Shown here: piece by piece, positions 22,785-34,903 of the stretch
Layout of the letters: each line of letters begins with the position of its first letter
Position numbering within the stretch: the first letter of the stretch is position 1
NCBI RefSeq assembly: GCF_024139115.2
Contig: NC_085139.1
Span: 255,164,067 to 255,228,066, forward strand
DNA length: 64,000 bases
Direction of reading: 5' to 3'
Origin: Armigeres subalbatus
Taxonomy: Eukaryota; Arthropoda; Insecta; Diptera; Culicidae
Program-made: the position numbers and the translations under genes
The notes under the pieces: model-generated
The model's database searches: none
Told to the model about the DNA's origin: nothing
The model's input: the letters and a program-made list of their open reading frames with translations, nothing else

Positions 22785-23804
22785 GGGCATGTTGTATTCG
22801 CGGCATTTCTGCAATACCTGACGTATGGCGAACACCTGGTCTGTGGAAGAGCGTTCACCCTTAAATCCCGCCTGGTACTGCCCCACGAACTGTCTTGCAA
22901 TTGGTGTTAGTCGGCGGCATAAAATTTGGGAGAGTACCTTGTAGGCGGCGTTCAGCAATGTGATTGCACGGCTTTGTTGTTTTCAGCCGGCCGTTTCCTC
23001 CTGGATTTCCAGGAGATTCAGAGCCAGAAGTCGCATGTCCTGCGCGCGAGCTCCTAGGTTCATTTCCATACCGCCACCGTTGTCTGCCACATCGCCATTC
23101 AGGTGCTCTTCGCAATGCTGCCGTCACCTTTGGATCACCTCACGCTCGTTTGTAAGACGGTTCCCGTTTATGTCCTTACACATATCGGGTTGTGGCACGT
23201 GGCCCTTATGTGAACGGTTTAACTTCTCATAGAACTTTCGTGCGTTATTAGCGCGGTACCGTTGCTCCGTCTCTTCACTCGATCTTCCTTGTGGCACTTT
23301 TTCCTCCGGAAAATCGAGTTTTGTCTGTTCCGCGCCCGTTTGTATCATGCCTTGTGCGGTGTTGCAGCAATCTCGCCCACGCTGCATTCTTCTCTTCAAC
23401 TAAATGCTCACATTCGCCGCCATACCAGTCGTTTCTCTGATCCGAGGGCACCGTGCCTAGTGCAGCGGTTGCGGTGCTACCAATGGCGTATCGAATTTCT
23501 CTCCAGTCATCTTCGAGAGAAGCTACGCCTAGCTGCTCTTCCGTTGGAAGTGCCGCTTCCAGCTGCTGCGCGTATTCTTGGGCTTGTCTATCGTCTTGTA
23601 GCCGCCCAATGTTAAGCCGTGGCGTTCGACTTCGACGCGTGTTGTACAGCGTCGAGAGTTTTGAGCGCAGGCATATTCAATATTCGCACTGCGGTAAGTA
23701 AGTGCGTAAGTGCGGACGTTCGTACTGTCGGAGAAGAATTTACCGTCGATTAGAACGTAGTCGATTTGATTTTCCGTTTCTTGGTTAGGTGATCTCCATG
23801 CACC
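22785..23804 (-). pseudogene. RTE-clade LINE copy, 3' half (endonuclease end and RT start)
   Basis: Reading leftward: RSPNQETENQIDYVLIDGKF, a decayed linker, NNARKFYEKLNRSHKGH, NAAYKVLSQILCRRLTPIAR and STDQVFAIRQVLQKCREYN, then truncation near 22785. It is collinear with 5665-6875 of the plus-strand copy, with a deletion and several shifts. It continues at 26544 across the composite insertion. Confidence 0.88.
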
Positions 23805-23816
23805 AAGGATGTTATC

Positions 23817-24202
23817 GATCATTTAACAATCTGCGTTCAATCATTTAGTAGTTTGTCATTAGCTCATTCCAGAAGCTAAATTTCAAAATGTGTTGTATGG
23901 GGGACTTCCAGTGCGAAGGTTTTTATACAACTCTGCCTAACTTATAAGGAATTAAGATGCTAGTTGCAGTAACGCATACTAAATGATAACAAAATTTCAA
24001 TCAATTAGTATAAGCGTATAAGTAACAGCTACTAGGGCTATTGCTCCGTTATTAGTGAAATTTAAACAACGAACTGTTAGGTAGAGTCATAGATAAACCT
24101 TTGCACCAGAAGTCCTTCATATAATACATTTTCAAATTTAGCCTAGCTGGAATGAGCTATTGACAAACTGCTTAATGATCTAACGCAGATTACTAAATGA
24201 TC
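23817..24202. mobile_element. 386-bp foldback element with about 105-bp arms
   Basis: GATCATTTARYAATCTGCG starts both ends in inverted orientation. Homology continues through AGCTCATTCCAG and the CAAAGGTTT region, giving long imperfect arms. The duplication is unclear. Confidence 0.75.
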
Positions 24203-24412
24203 CATACACACAAAAAACAAACGTGGTTTTACAGAAAGTTTTACACTTTGCTTTTAAAAAGTGCTTCATTTTTTTAAAACTGAAAGTGAAATACGTCTCA
24301 TTCAAAATTACTTTTTGTTTTAAAAGTTTTTTTTCTTCTGTTCTCAACGACAAATTAAAAGTTCTCTCATTCCACCTAAAAATTATTTATCTGTCAACAC
24401 AACAATACATCT

Positions 24413-25454
24413 CCCGACCAACCATTCGTCAAACTACTTCAAAGTTATTTATACAAAATTAAATAATTTTGTCGGTATTTCTTTACCCTAAAATATTTGC
24501 AAAAGCGATATAAATCTTAATGATTCGTTATCTCAATTCATATAAAGAATGTTACCAACGAAATGATATACTTTGACAAAGCATTTCAAAGATGAACACC
24601 GCTACATCTTTATCATTAAGTTAATCGCAATAACGATATGAATATTTATGAAACGTTAACTAATATCTGATAAAGAACGATCTCAAAGCAATGATATATT
24701 TTGACAAAGAATTTCATAGATTAACACCGTTGACCCTTTATCACTTTTTAGTTCATCGATTCATATCACTGGATATCGAAAAATCGATTGTCCTTTTGGG
24801 GTTTGTTTATTTCCCCGGATATAAAGATTTTCGTAAACAAATGGATTATGGAATGAAACGGCTTTCGTTTTATAATAATCAAAGAAAAGCTATGCCGTAA
24901 TGGAAAACCATTTTACTCAGATATGACCGAAATTGATGTATGGTTATTTTTGCATGGTAGTGTACGATTATTATAAGAATAGAAGGGTAGAAGGGTGGAA
25001 AATAATTCCCCTACATATAAGTAATATTTCAAATAAATGATATGGTGTAGAATGTTCATGCAATTTAGCTACTCCCAATCAGAATATAACGTGGTCTAGT
25101 TGTTAAGATCTCTGTATGAAAATACAACATCTCAACAGTTGTTCAGGTTCGATTCTCGAATAAATGAAAAAAAAGAACAATGAACATGCTCTCGAGGTAC
25201 CTCTGAAGATTTTTGTTTTTGTCGAAAATTTTGACAGGTAGATAAAGAAGAACGGTGAAAAATCATATCGTTTCAACGGCATCAATTGGTATCGATATTT
25301 TGGAAAAGATCGTTATAAATTTTCCGTGTTGTAACTTTTGACCAATTTAAAATTCTTTATGAAATGGCATCGATCGCTATCGATGGTTGATAAGTAAACC
25401 TTTAAAGATCTATATGAAGATTTTTGAAGAAACTTGAAGAAATGGTTGGCCGGG
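24413..25454. mobile_element. 1.04-kb inverted-repeat element, copy 1
   Basis: Ends CCCGACCAACCATT and AATGGTTGGCCGGG are inverted repeats. The copy at 34904-35943 differs by only a few substitutions, a 4-bp indel and a homopolymer length. Within it a segment of about 125 bp containing ATGATATAYTTTGACAAAG is duplicated in tandem. A tRNA-like block (25092-25158) has A- and B-box motifs. No frame encodes a transposase, and the target duplication is 2 bp or absent. Confidence 0.85.
25092..25158 (+). repeat. tRNA-like Pol III promoter block inside the 1.04-kb element
   Basis: GTGGTCTAGTTGTTAAGA resembles an A box and CAGGTTCGATTCTCG a B box; the same block recurs at 35579-35645. Confidence 0.5.
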
Positions 25455-25618
25455 CTATCTGTTTATTTTCCTCGCAGTGCATGACAGCGGCAAATGAAAA
25501 CAAAACATTGGCAAGGAAACCAGCATACGCCACAGGCACAGCTGCTTTCGATAAATTTTGATAGTCGCAACTTTGTTGTGGTGTTCGCGCCGTTTTTATT
25601 ACTTTTTATTCTGTGCAG

Positions 25619-26105
25619 TGACAAGAATAAATGAAATCCCTGAGCTGGTATTCCGAAACGAAGAGGTAAGTCAAATATTTAATTAAAAGAAACGATGTAA
25701 ATACACAGGATTTTGTTTTTATACACGATTTTTTTTCGCTCGTGTTTTTGATCGTGTGACTTCAATTTGCCACCAAACTCTTCGGAACATGTTTCAAAAA
25801 ATCCAGAATAAATCAAAGAAAAATCACGTGATAATTAATATACGTTAAACATTTAAGATGAGTGGAAAATTGAGAAAATGTAAATCACGTAAAAACAAAA
25901 TCCAGTGTACTACCAATGTGCACCAATTATGATTCCTCAAAATCGCCACCCAAATCTGGTGCTTCGCTATGGCGTGAATGAATTTGTACGCTAATTTATT
26001 TTTTTTTGATTTGCTTCACAGATTTACTTTAATATTTTTGACGGGAAGAAGAACTATGGCATGTTTAAAAAAAAGCACCCAGTGGTTTCAATAGAGCTGC
26101 GATGA
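25619..26105 (+). other. two exon-like segments captured in the composite insertion
   Basis: A pyrimidine-rich acceptor ending TGTGCAG (25616-25618) precedes a 47-nt segment that ends at a GTAAGT donor (25666). A second acceptor, TTGCTTCACAG, ends at 26021, followed by 27 codons and a TGA at 26103-26105. The phases agree: the joined frame reads RINEIPELVFRNEE and continues IYFNIFDGKKNYGMFKKKH. The source protein is not recognised. It could be a captured host gene piece or a relic of the element's own transposase. Confidence 0.45.
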
Positions 26106-26543
26106 CTGGTTCTCGGGCTGGTTTAGGTGCTAGGTGGACACGACAGCCAAGGACATGTTGCATGCATGTTTTTAAACCAACCCAGATGAATAAATATTGA
26201 TAAAATAAGAAAAAATCGATTGATTCAATTGAATTTGAAAAGAAAACTTGAATGGAGGAGGGATAAAAAAACCTTTCTGGTGAAATTAAAACTTCATTGC
26301 AATTGAAAATATTCAACTTTTATTCTACTATTTTGATGTGACAATTACGTTGTCATTTTGAAAGTTTTGTACTTTTATTTTCAGAGCCGCATACCATTTT
26401 TGAAGCATGGGTGTAACAAAAGTTTTCGTACTTTTATTTTAATCACACGGGACTCTCTACGAAAAAGAACCAACGCAACTTTTCATTTTAACCAACGGTT
26501 TTTTTAATTTGATAAATGATTTTTCTTTCTGTGTAACATCCTT

Positions 26544-27000
26544 GTGACCTTGTGGATATTTTTGCGGGGAAAGAAATTGATTCGGACTACCATTTCGCGG
26601 GAGGCTGCAAAGTTTATGCATCGTTGTCCGTTATCATTCAATACAGTGTGCAGACTTTGTGGTCCGATGACCGGTCTATACATTCCCCCCGTGCGTTTTT
26701 GTCGCTGATGACGATTTTGACGTCCCGCAGAGGGCATCCGTGGTATGTCTGCTCCAGTTTGCGTAGAATGCTTTTTTCTCGTCGTTGGATCTCCCTTCAT
26801 GTGGGCTGTGCACGTTGATGATGCTATAGTTGAAGAATCGGTCTTTTATCCTCAGCTTGCACATCCTTGCGTTGATTGGCTGCCACCCAATAACATGGTG
26901 GCGCATCTTGCCCAGCACTCTTAAAGGGACTTTTGGTTACTTAGGGATGGCCTGGGAAGGGATCGTCAAGCCCTTGGACATAGTCCCTGCTACCCCCGCA
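26544..27000 (-). pseudogene. RTE-clade LINE copy, 5' half (endonuclease)
   Basis: Reads LGKMRHHVIGWQPINARMCK, FFNYSIINVHSPHEG, MYRPVIGPQSLHTV and NGQRCINFAAS, then NIHKVT at the composite boundary. The leader near 26940-26990 matches 4750-4795. A deletion removes the region equivalent to 4800-5285. Frameshifted. Confidence 0.85.
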
Positions 27001-28550
27001 TTACAATTTGTATAGAATTTATTATAAGCATTTTAAAATTATCTTCTTATGCTGTGCTGCAGGATCTGTCAAAGTTTCAAAGTTAACACCACCGTGTCTT
27101 CTTCTTTTAATTTTTACTTCGATTCGTCTATTGGATTTTGAAATTTAGAGTTTTAACAATGAAGACATTTTTACTCGACTGTGAATTTATATCATCTGGC
27201 ATCCCTCGCCACCCCTCCATAAACACTCAGCCTAAACACAAGAATCACTCACCACCAGCACAACACGTACTCACAAAACCAAGTTGAGCAAAATAAACTT
27301 CGGCTGTTTCATTCTTTCTTTCAGTCAGCATTTTATTTCTGTCTTTTTCGCGCTTCTTTGTTCGCCCAGCAAGTTACGATAGATGGCAAAGCAAAAATAT
27401 TGAACATTGAAAAAAGCCCAAATTTTCCACAATACACAAACCTCTCACGAATCTACGCAGTGACCTCATTTAAAACAATTCACATCTATGATGGAAATGA
27501 GAGCAAAAATGCCACTTACCAGCGACTTCCGGGACTTTGAATTCCACTTTTCTCAAACCACAAGTACTGCACACTGCTTGACAAAAAATAGCCAAATGGG
27601 TGAAAACAGCTGAAGAATACAATCACATCTGCTCTTTTCTCTCTCGTTGCACTTCTATACTGCTGGGAGCAACACCATCCTCAAACGCAACAAAATTCGA
27701 ACTCTTCTCTTGCTGCCTTCCTTTCATTACTTCACTGCCTTCACTGTTCAAACTTTTCAATCAACCAACACAACAGGAAAAACACCAAATCATACGTGAG
27801 CACCGTTTTCATTTGAAAACACACAAAACCTCACAAAGTCACGAAAAAGTAGTTGTAGCTTCGTGTTTGGGGGCTGATCTGATGGCTGAATTCGATTTGT
27901 GTTCAACTTGCACGACAGAAGAACAGAGTAGAAGGCGAACAGTAAACACAAAATATCACGAACGATTCATTGGCGAAAATGAGAGAGGAACAAAACAAAA
28001 GGCATCTGCAATTTCGCACTTTGAGTGCTTGGTACCCATTCTCTGGAAATGCAGGTGAGTGCAGCGAAGGTAAAACGGGGCGAAAGTAGACTTTTTGCAT
28101 TTTGTGATTGAATGTGATTGAATCGTATTTTGTTTAATACCAAGATTAGAAGCGCGTTTAATTAACCATTGTATACAATATTATTATAATTGAGAATATC
28201 CAAAACCTCCAAAACACAGCAACTTTTATTTGATATCTTCTTCTACTTCTATTATCAATTCAGTAGAGAACCGAAATCGGCAATTAGCGAAATTGGATTT
28301 TTCTCACAATACGCACGCTTATTTAACCTAACTTCGGGAGTGGTGCGCTGATTTCATTTGGTGATGCGCTATACAGCGCACCACTTCCGAAATTAGATTT
28401 AACGTATGGATTGTGGAAAAAATCCAACTTCGGTGGCGGCTAATTCGGTTTTCTACTTGCTGTAACCAACACTAAAAATGACGACTGGCATTAAGAAAAA
28501 GTAAAACGCATGTTGCTTGTTGGTTTGCTCACAACTCAACGGCAGGTTTT
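27001..28550. other. no supported gene
   Basis: A 152-codon plus-strand frame (27600-28058) ends beside a GCAG/GTGAGT donor-like sequence, and a minus-strand GCTG/GTAAGT lies near 27520. Neither has a recognisable product or a partner exon. Confidence 0.4.
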
Positions 28551-28724
28551 TTTTTTTTAACTAATTTTATTTGCTAATTATCTAATACATGCATTCAGCT
28601 CTTAGACTATAGATAATTAGACTTAGACTATAGATAATTAGAATTATAATAAATTGTTATTCAGCAATGACTGACGTGTTGAACTATTTTGACAGCTAAA
28701 CATCAAGCTGCGCAAGGTTCTCAG

Positions 28725-28918
28725 CTTATGCTCACTAATGTGAAATTCACGTAAATTATACCGTTTATTTTGGTTTAATTAAAAAAGTTTTCAGTCAAGA
28801 ACCATGTGCCACTTCTTACTTTTTATAGATATCAGGTAAAATGAGTGGTGTGAGTGAAATTTAGTGGCTACGTGATTTTTCACGTACCATTAATGTGTAG
28901 ATTATTTTGAGTGTAGGT
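28725..28918. mobile_element. MITE of the CACGTAAAT family, copy 1
   Basis: Shares TGAAATTCACGTAAATYATA, a central ATCAGGTAAARTGAGTGGT and the end GATTATTTTGAGTGTA with 49483-49675. Its termini are related in inverted orientation. It lies in the 3' UTR of the Jockey element. Confidence 0.7.
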
Positions 28919-29075
28919 GTTCCGTGTTTTCTTAACACTATCATCCTTATTTGCTATGTTACGCTTTTAGTTATTATTAATACATTTCAATTGCCTCTGG
29001 CAGTTAGAATTTTTTCCTCTGGTTGAATTGAACCATGTAGGAATTACAATGTTTTCAACTTAAACTAAACTTAAC

Positions 29076-30156
29076 CTATTTTATACTAAGGGTACAAGGA
29101 GTTAATTGTTGCAATAGAAGATTGCAACGATTTTTGTCTAAAATTGAAATTATTTTGTTGGACATTTGTTGCAATGTCTCAATATTAGAAATTCTATGAA
29201 GTTCATTGGTACTATACCACGGAGGCAACTTCAGAATCATTTTCAAAATTTCATTTTGAATCCTTTGAAGTGGCTTCTTTCTAGTATTGCAACAACTAGC
29301 CCATATTGGCACAGCATACAACATGGCAGGTCTAAAATTTGTTTGTAAATCAAAAGTTTGTTCTTAAGACAAAGTTTTGATTTTCTGTTTATAAGTGGAT
29401 ATAGGCACTTAATATATTTGTTACATTTGGCTTGAAGGCCTTCAATGTGATTTTTAAAAGTTAATTTTGATCTAGCAGAAGTCCTAAATATTTAGCTTCG
29501 CTAGACCAATTAATTGGAACCCCATTCATAGTGACAATATGTCTGCTAGAAGGTTTCAAATAAGAAGCTCTCGGCTTATGTGGGAAAATTATAAGCTGAG
29601 TTTTGGAAGCATTCGGGAAATTTTCCATTTTTGCAAGTAAGTGGAGAAAATATCCAAACTTTTTTGCAATCTACTACAAATGACACGAAGGCTTCGCCCT
29701 TTGGCTGAAAGGCCCGTGTCATCTGCAAACAAAGATTTTGGCACCCTGGTGGTAAATCAGGTAAGTCAGAAGTAAAAATGTTATACAAAATGGGCCCCAG
29801 TATGCTGCCTTGGGGGACACCAGCCCTTACAGGTAATCTATCAGATTTAGTATTCTGATAGTTTACCTGCAGCGAGCGATCTGATAAATAATTTTGGATC
29901 AGTTTAATGATGTACAGAGGAAAATTAAAATTCATCAATTTTACAATCAAACCATTGACGATATATTTTGATATTCGTCAATGATCAAACCTTCATGCCA
30001 AACACTGTCAAATGCTTTCTCTATATCAAGAAGAGCAACTCCAGTCGAATATCCTTCAGATTTGTTGAGCCGAATTAAGTTCGTAACTCTTAATAACTGA
30101 TGAGTGGTTGAATGCCCATGGCGAAAACCAAATTGCTCATCAGCAAAAATAGAATT
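29076..30156 (-). pseudogene. Jockey RT palm, thumb and C-terminus
   Basis: From 30156 leftward: a [24 protein letters not shown] segment, [45 protein letters not shown], then SLFADDTGLS in a shifted frame (the catalytic FADD box, near 29715-29740). The C-terminus is IWASCCNTRKKPLQRIQNEI. Single-base shifts separate these parts. Confidence 0.85.
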
Positions 30157-30491
30157 GGGTTGTTTAGGGGTATATATGTTTTTACATATTCTGAATCTGC
30201 ATTAAAAACTGAGCCTAACCCCAAATTTTCAGAATTTTTGGAGCCCCGGAACTATTTTTAATTTGCATTTTGAATTTATATGGGACTAAAAATTTGTTCT
30301 TATGCTGCATGGGCTAACTGTCATTCTATGAATGTTAGTGTCATTCTATCGATTAAAATGGCTTATTGTTTGCTGTATAGAAATGTAAATAAAAGGTTTA
30401 CAAACAAAATAAAAATATGTTGGAGATCAGAAAAGCATGCTCGTTATGTTAAACTGCCAAAAATTCGATATTTTTCTGAGCTAAACAACCC
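30157..30491. mobile_element. 335-bp inverted-repeat insertion in Jockey RT
   Basis: Termini GGGTTGTTTAG are inverted at both ends, flanked by AATT (30153-30156, 30492-30495). Removal restores [14 protein letters not shown]. Superfamily unclear. Confidence 0.82.
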
Positions 30492-31940
30492 AATTGTCAT
30501 TAATATGAACCATCATTCTATTTAAAATAATCTTTTCAAACAGTTTGCTTATTGAAGAAAGCAAACTGATTGGGCGATAACTAGAAGCCTCAGCTGGATT
30601 TTTGTCCGGCTTCAAAATTGGAACAACTTTGGCGTTTTTCCATTTATCTGGAAAGTATGCCAATTGAAAACATTTGTTAAATAAATTAACCATAAAGGAT
30701 AAAGAGCTCACAGGAAGTTTTTTGATAAGTATGTAGAAAATACCATCATCACCCGGGGCTTTCATATTTTTAAATTTTCTAGTAATAGATCTCACTTCAT
30801 CCAAATTGGTTCCCAACGAAGGGTCAAAAACATTCTTTTGATTGAGAATGTCTTCGAAGCTTCGTGTAAGCTGATCCTCAATTGGACTAGTGAGACCTAG
30901 ACTAAAATTATGGGCACTCTCGAACTGCTGAGCAAGTTTCTGAGCCTTTTCGCCATTTGTTAATAAAATTTTATTTCCCTCTTTAAGCGCTGGAATTGGC
31001 TTTTGAGGTTTTTTACGATTTTTTGTTAATTTCCAAAAGGGTTTCGAACTGGGATCCAACTTCGAGACATTATTCTCAAAGTTGGTATTTCTCAGAATAG
31101 CGAAACGTTTTTTAATTTCATTTTGCAAATCTCGCCAAATAACTTTCAACGCGGGATCGCGAGTTCTTTGGTATTGCCTTCTTCTCACATTTTTAAGACG
31201 AATCAGTAGCTGAAGATCGTCGTCAATAATAATGGAGTTGAATTTAACTTCACATTTCGGAATTGCAATGCCTCTGGCTTCGACAATTAAATTTGTCAAA
31301 GATACGAGAGCATTATCAATATCACTTTTGGTATCGAGAGGAATATCAACATCAAAATTCCTATCGATATACGTTTTGAGAGAATCCCAATCAGCTCTAT
31401 GATAATTAAAAGTAGAGCTGATTGGATTATAAATGGCTTCTTGTGAGATTTCAAATGTCACAGGAAGGTGATCAGAGTCAAAGTCAGCATGAGTTACCAA
31501 TTGGCCACACAGCTGACTTGAATCCGTTAAAACTAAATCAATTGTAGAAGGATTTCGACTGGAAGAAAAACAAGTTGGTCCATTGGGATATTGAATAGTA
31601 TAATATCCCGCAGAACAATCTTCAAATAAAGTTTTACCATTGGAATTGCTTCGAGCATTATTCCATGAACGGTGTTTGGCATTGAAGTCACCAATTACGA
31701 AGAATTTTGATTTGTTGCGAGTCAGAATTTGAAGATCAGCTTTCAACAAATTCTTTTGCTGCCCATTGCATTGAAAAGGCAAGTAGGCTGCAATGAAGGA
31801 AAATTGTCCAAAATTTGTTTCAACAGAAACTCACAAGGTTTCAAAAACTTTGGTTTCAAACGAAGAAAATAATTTATGTTTGATACGTCTATTAATGACA
31901 ATGGCGACCCCACCACAGGCGCTGTCAAGACGATCATTTC
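30492..31940 (-). pseudogene. Jockey endonuclease and RT N-terminus
   Basis: Continuous frame 31782-30492 covers the endonuclease core (FFVIGDFNAKHRSWNN, STIDLVLTD and DSDHLPVTFEI), a basic linker, then RT motifs KNMKAPGDDGI, WKNAKVVPILKPDKNP and YRPISLLSSISKLFEKI. The first part of the endonuclease (31937-31743) lies in another frame, so the N-terminal catalytic half is frameshifted. In life the endonuclease nicks target DNA and the RT copies element RNA. Confidence 0.9.
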
Positions 31941-32102
31941 TGTAGATAAAATAGTTTGGATCTCTTTTAATGGAGAGTCCTGGTTTTTAAATACGTTTCA
32001 GTTATAATGGCAATATGCATATTATGAACTGAAAGGAAGTTGAATAATTCATCTTCCTTACCCTTTAGAGAGCGGGCATTCCAATTTAGAACTTTCACAC
32101 AA

Positions 32103-32752
32103 TTATTTGGATCCATTGAAACGGAGTCCGATAACAATTTTTTGTGTGTACTTTATACCAACCTGAAGAGCTTCAGGAATGGTATTTGCTTTGAACATTG
32201 CATCAATCATGTGATGCAATTGTTCAGTTAAAAAATCAAAATCGGAAGCAGTCATGCTACCTGAATCGGCAACATGACCGTTATTTTCCGTTGGGACATG
32301 GGTATAAACCTCATTTTGAGAAGAGAAATTTGGTCTACCAGCAGAGATGTTTGCATACGTAGGTACATTGGAAAAATTTACTGAAGTGCTTGCTACTCGT
32401 TGACGAGCGGCAAAATTTGTTTGTGAATTGTGGTGGGTATGAATTGCTCGACCGGTAACCGGTTTCGAAATTTGAGCGTTTGAAAAATTTCTACCCGTCG
32501 AATCTGGGATCCGATTGGAATTTCCCGTCATCAATTTTGCACGGGAAGTCAAAACTTTTTTGCGTGAAGGGCATTCCCAGAAATTGGATTTATGATTGCC
32601 CCCACAGTTTGCGCACTTAAATTTATTGGAATCTTCTCTCACAGGACATGCGTCCTTGGCGTGAGAGGTTCCACCACAAATCATGCATTTAGCATCCATG
32701 TGACAATGTTTGGTTCCATGACCCCACTTTTGGCACTTACGGCACTGGGTAG
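32103..32752 (-). pseudogene. Jockey ORF1 C-terminus with zinc knuckles
   Basis: A CRKCQKWGHGTKHC-type knuckle, then CMICGGTSHAKDAC and CANCGGNHKSNFWEC, make three CCHC-type motifs that would bind element RNA. A low-complexity N/S-rich tail follows. A MITE at 32753 separates it from the preceding NFQNPTQ part. Confidence 0.88.
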
Positions 32753-32912
32753 AAAAGATATTTTAGTTACTAGATAAAGATTGTCGCTACATACCTGTCA
32801 AATCGTATGGATTTTCCTTCTTTGACATTTAGCTCCCCTATCCTCGCCAGCAAAAGATGTTCCGGACAGCGACGACAGCGACAATCTTTATCTAGTAACT
32901 AAAATATCTTTT
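32753..32912. mobile_element. 160-bp MITE with 36-bp termini, copy B
   Basis: Same AAAAGATATTTTAGTTACTA termini as 13057-13254, lacking 38 internal bases. The target duplication is CTGGGTAG (32745-32752, 32913-32920). It interrupts Jockey ORF1. Confidence 0.92.
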
Positions 32913-33114
32913 CTGGGTAGGGTTTTGGAAATTTCCCCCAGGCCTGCGGAAATGTTCCCATGTAACACGGACATGAGACATAATACAGGCCTTTTCCAAA
33001 CTTTTCATATTATTTAGTTCACTTTTGTTAAAATGAACTAAATAAAATTCTTGAGAAATGCCCCTCTGGGAAGTACCAGAATGGGATTTCTTTTTCATCT
33101 TAATTACTTGGACT
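32913..33114 (-). pseudogene. Jockey ORF1 middle block
   Basis: Reads KMKKKSHSGTSQRGISQEFY, NKSELNNMKSLEKACIMSHV and RVTWEHFRRPGGNFQNPTQ, the RNA-binding domain between the first ORF1 block and the knuckles. Bounded by a MITE and a hAT-like insertion. Confidence 0.82.
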
Positions 33115-33465
33115 CAGGGGGAGAAGGCGGAGCACTGAATCCCTACCCCAACATGTGCGACATCTGGATTTGGTTCTAAACTGTAAACTACAGTGTTAAT
33201 TCTCTACCACCTTTTTGTTATGGCGAGTCAATTTTTATGCACACTTTTGTTTTCTATATTTTATCAAAATTAAACACTCAATCATGCAGCAATGTAACGA
33301 TGTGGTATGCTTGAGATACCTGCTTGATTATAGGGACTCGAAATTTGCAGTAACTAACCGAACATAAAAATGTTCGTATTAACGATTGCGCCCTAACAGC
33401 GGTTCTAAGCTTCGATGCAGAGTACTCGAGCTTTGTTCGCCAGTGACAGGCGTATGAGGCCCTTG
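33115..33465. mobile_element. 351-bp hAT-like insertion
   Basis: Perfect 8-bp duplication CTTGGACT (33107-33114, 33466-33473). Ends CAGGGGGAGA and GGCCCTTG give short inverted CARGGG termini. Removal restores GFSPVQVIKMKKK in Jockey ORF1. Confidence 0.85.
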
Positions 33466-33473
33466 CTTGGACT

Positions 33474-33535
33474 GGTGAAAATCCAAGTAATTGATAAATT
33501 TCAATTTTAATCTCATCCAGTGATTTGTCATCACT
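33474..33535 (-). pseudogene. Jockey ORF1 short block
   Basis: About 20 codons, SDDKSLDEIKIEIYQLLGFS, stranded between the 351-bp hAT-like insertion and the 3.3-kb composite. Confidence 0.8.
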
Positions 33536-33938
33536 GCACACAAAAAAAAAACGTTGGTAAAATCCAAAGAAACGTTAGTAAAATTAAGAAAATTCGTTAG
33601 TGATTTTCAGTAGAAAGTAATGAATTGTTAAATCTACAATTGCAAAAATGTCACGTTGGGAAGAACATTAACAAGAGTCAACTTTTTAAAATAACATTTT
33701 CCTCTTAAATCTAAATGCGTATTTTATACTTGAATGAACTAATGATACTTTTAAAACAAGTAGTGTGCGCTTTCAATTTGAGTCGTCATAATCAAATGTT
33801 ACCATTTCAAAGTTGATTATTTTCATTTTTATTCATTATCATTTTATTTATTTACTTTATTTTCATTGTTACAGATATGCCATTATTTTTATACTTATAC
33901 TCTAGCATTGTGATCAGATTACCGCCGTCGCCTTGACT

Positions 33939-34359
33939 TTAGTTGGTCGAATTGTGCGTATTTACTCCGTCTCGGTTCTCACCGCCGTTTTGATTGTTGC
34001 GGTAGTTGTGCTGATGGTGATTTGGTTTACCTTCATTACGGCGATGCATGTAGTATTTATCACCACCACCACGTCCATTTCCATCGTTGTTCTGAAGGTG
34101 ATGATTCTCGATGAATACGTTGCGAATCAGCTGGGTCGAACTTTCGCTGAAGCGTAGTGATCCAGCCGTGGTCGTTTGCGGTATAGAGGGTCTGAGAGCC
34201 TTCTGCAAGCAATACATAATTGTGGCATGTATAAATGGATGATAAAATGAAGAAAAAAAAAAGAGAATTACAAAAATTGCTAGCTTACCGGTGAAGTCAT
34301 ATTATCAGCCAGTGCCTCCTCCGGAAGTGGATTCCCATAATCATCTTTTAGTTCTATTC
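33939..34359 (-). other. two exon-like segments captured in the composite insertion
   Basis: On the minus strand, exon 1 (34359-34289) lies between ATTGCAG and GTAAGC, an 86-bp intron follows, and exon 2 (34202-33939) starts after TTGCTTGCAG and ends at a stop. The frame is continuous across the junction: ELKDDYGNPLPEEALADNMT joins ALRPSIPQTTTAG. Exon 2 ends in an N/H/G-rich tail (NHHQHNYRNNQNGGENRDG). The protein is unrecognised. It is either a captured host gene fragment or transposase relic. Confidence 0.5.
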
Positions 34360-34903
34360 CTGCAATTTATTTGTTTCATCTGCTGCTGATTGAATCATGT
34401 ATCGATGTGACTACGCATCCAGACTGAACCGCACCGCTAGTCATCATCGTCGGAGGAAGTGTATCAATATGTTCTGCTCAGCGTATGCCTCTTCCGCACC
34501 AACCAGAGCGATTCCGTTTAAATCGTCGTCAAAGCACGTAAGCTTGGGTGTTTCGTCAGCAGCCAGTTGTACTTCGTCCGGTAGATTATTTTGCCGGTGT
34601 TGTTGTAGTCGGGTCGATTATTTGTTACGATTGTTCCGTATCTCCAGGTTCCGTTAAACTTTCCGTCCACAGAAAAAAAACCTGCTTGGTGACGAACAAT
34701 TTTTTACTCATAGGGAAAATGTTCCGATCTCCATCTCACTGTACATATATCCATCCCATCGCTAAACAAAGAAATACAGCACCAAATTCGTCGCTTCTTT
34801 TTGTCAACATGCGTGCTCACTGCTGAAAAAAATCACAAAAATAATCAACAAACTAAATTCCTTTCCATTGCTTTGTTTTCGATGGGATTGAAATAGGAGC
34901 TAT

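Larger units (their letters stand above)
23805..26543. mobile_element. 2.7-kb composite insertion splitting an RTE copy
   Basis: Begins AAGGATGTTA and ends TAACATCCTT, flanked on both sides by RTE sequence that would be contiguous (NIHKVT and WRSPNQ). Inside are a foldback MITE (23817-24202), ACACARAAA-type termini near 24207 and 26530, the 1.04-kb element (24413-25454) and two exon-like segments (25619-26105). The nesting order is inferred and superfamily is unknown. Confidence 0.7.

Noticed and set aside
27600..28058. 152-codon plus-strand frame ending at a donor-like site
   Set aside because: No recognised domain, biased composition and no partner exon.
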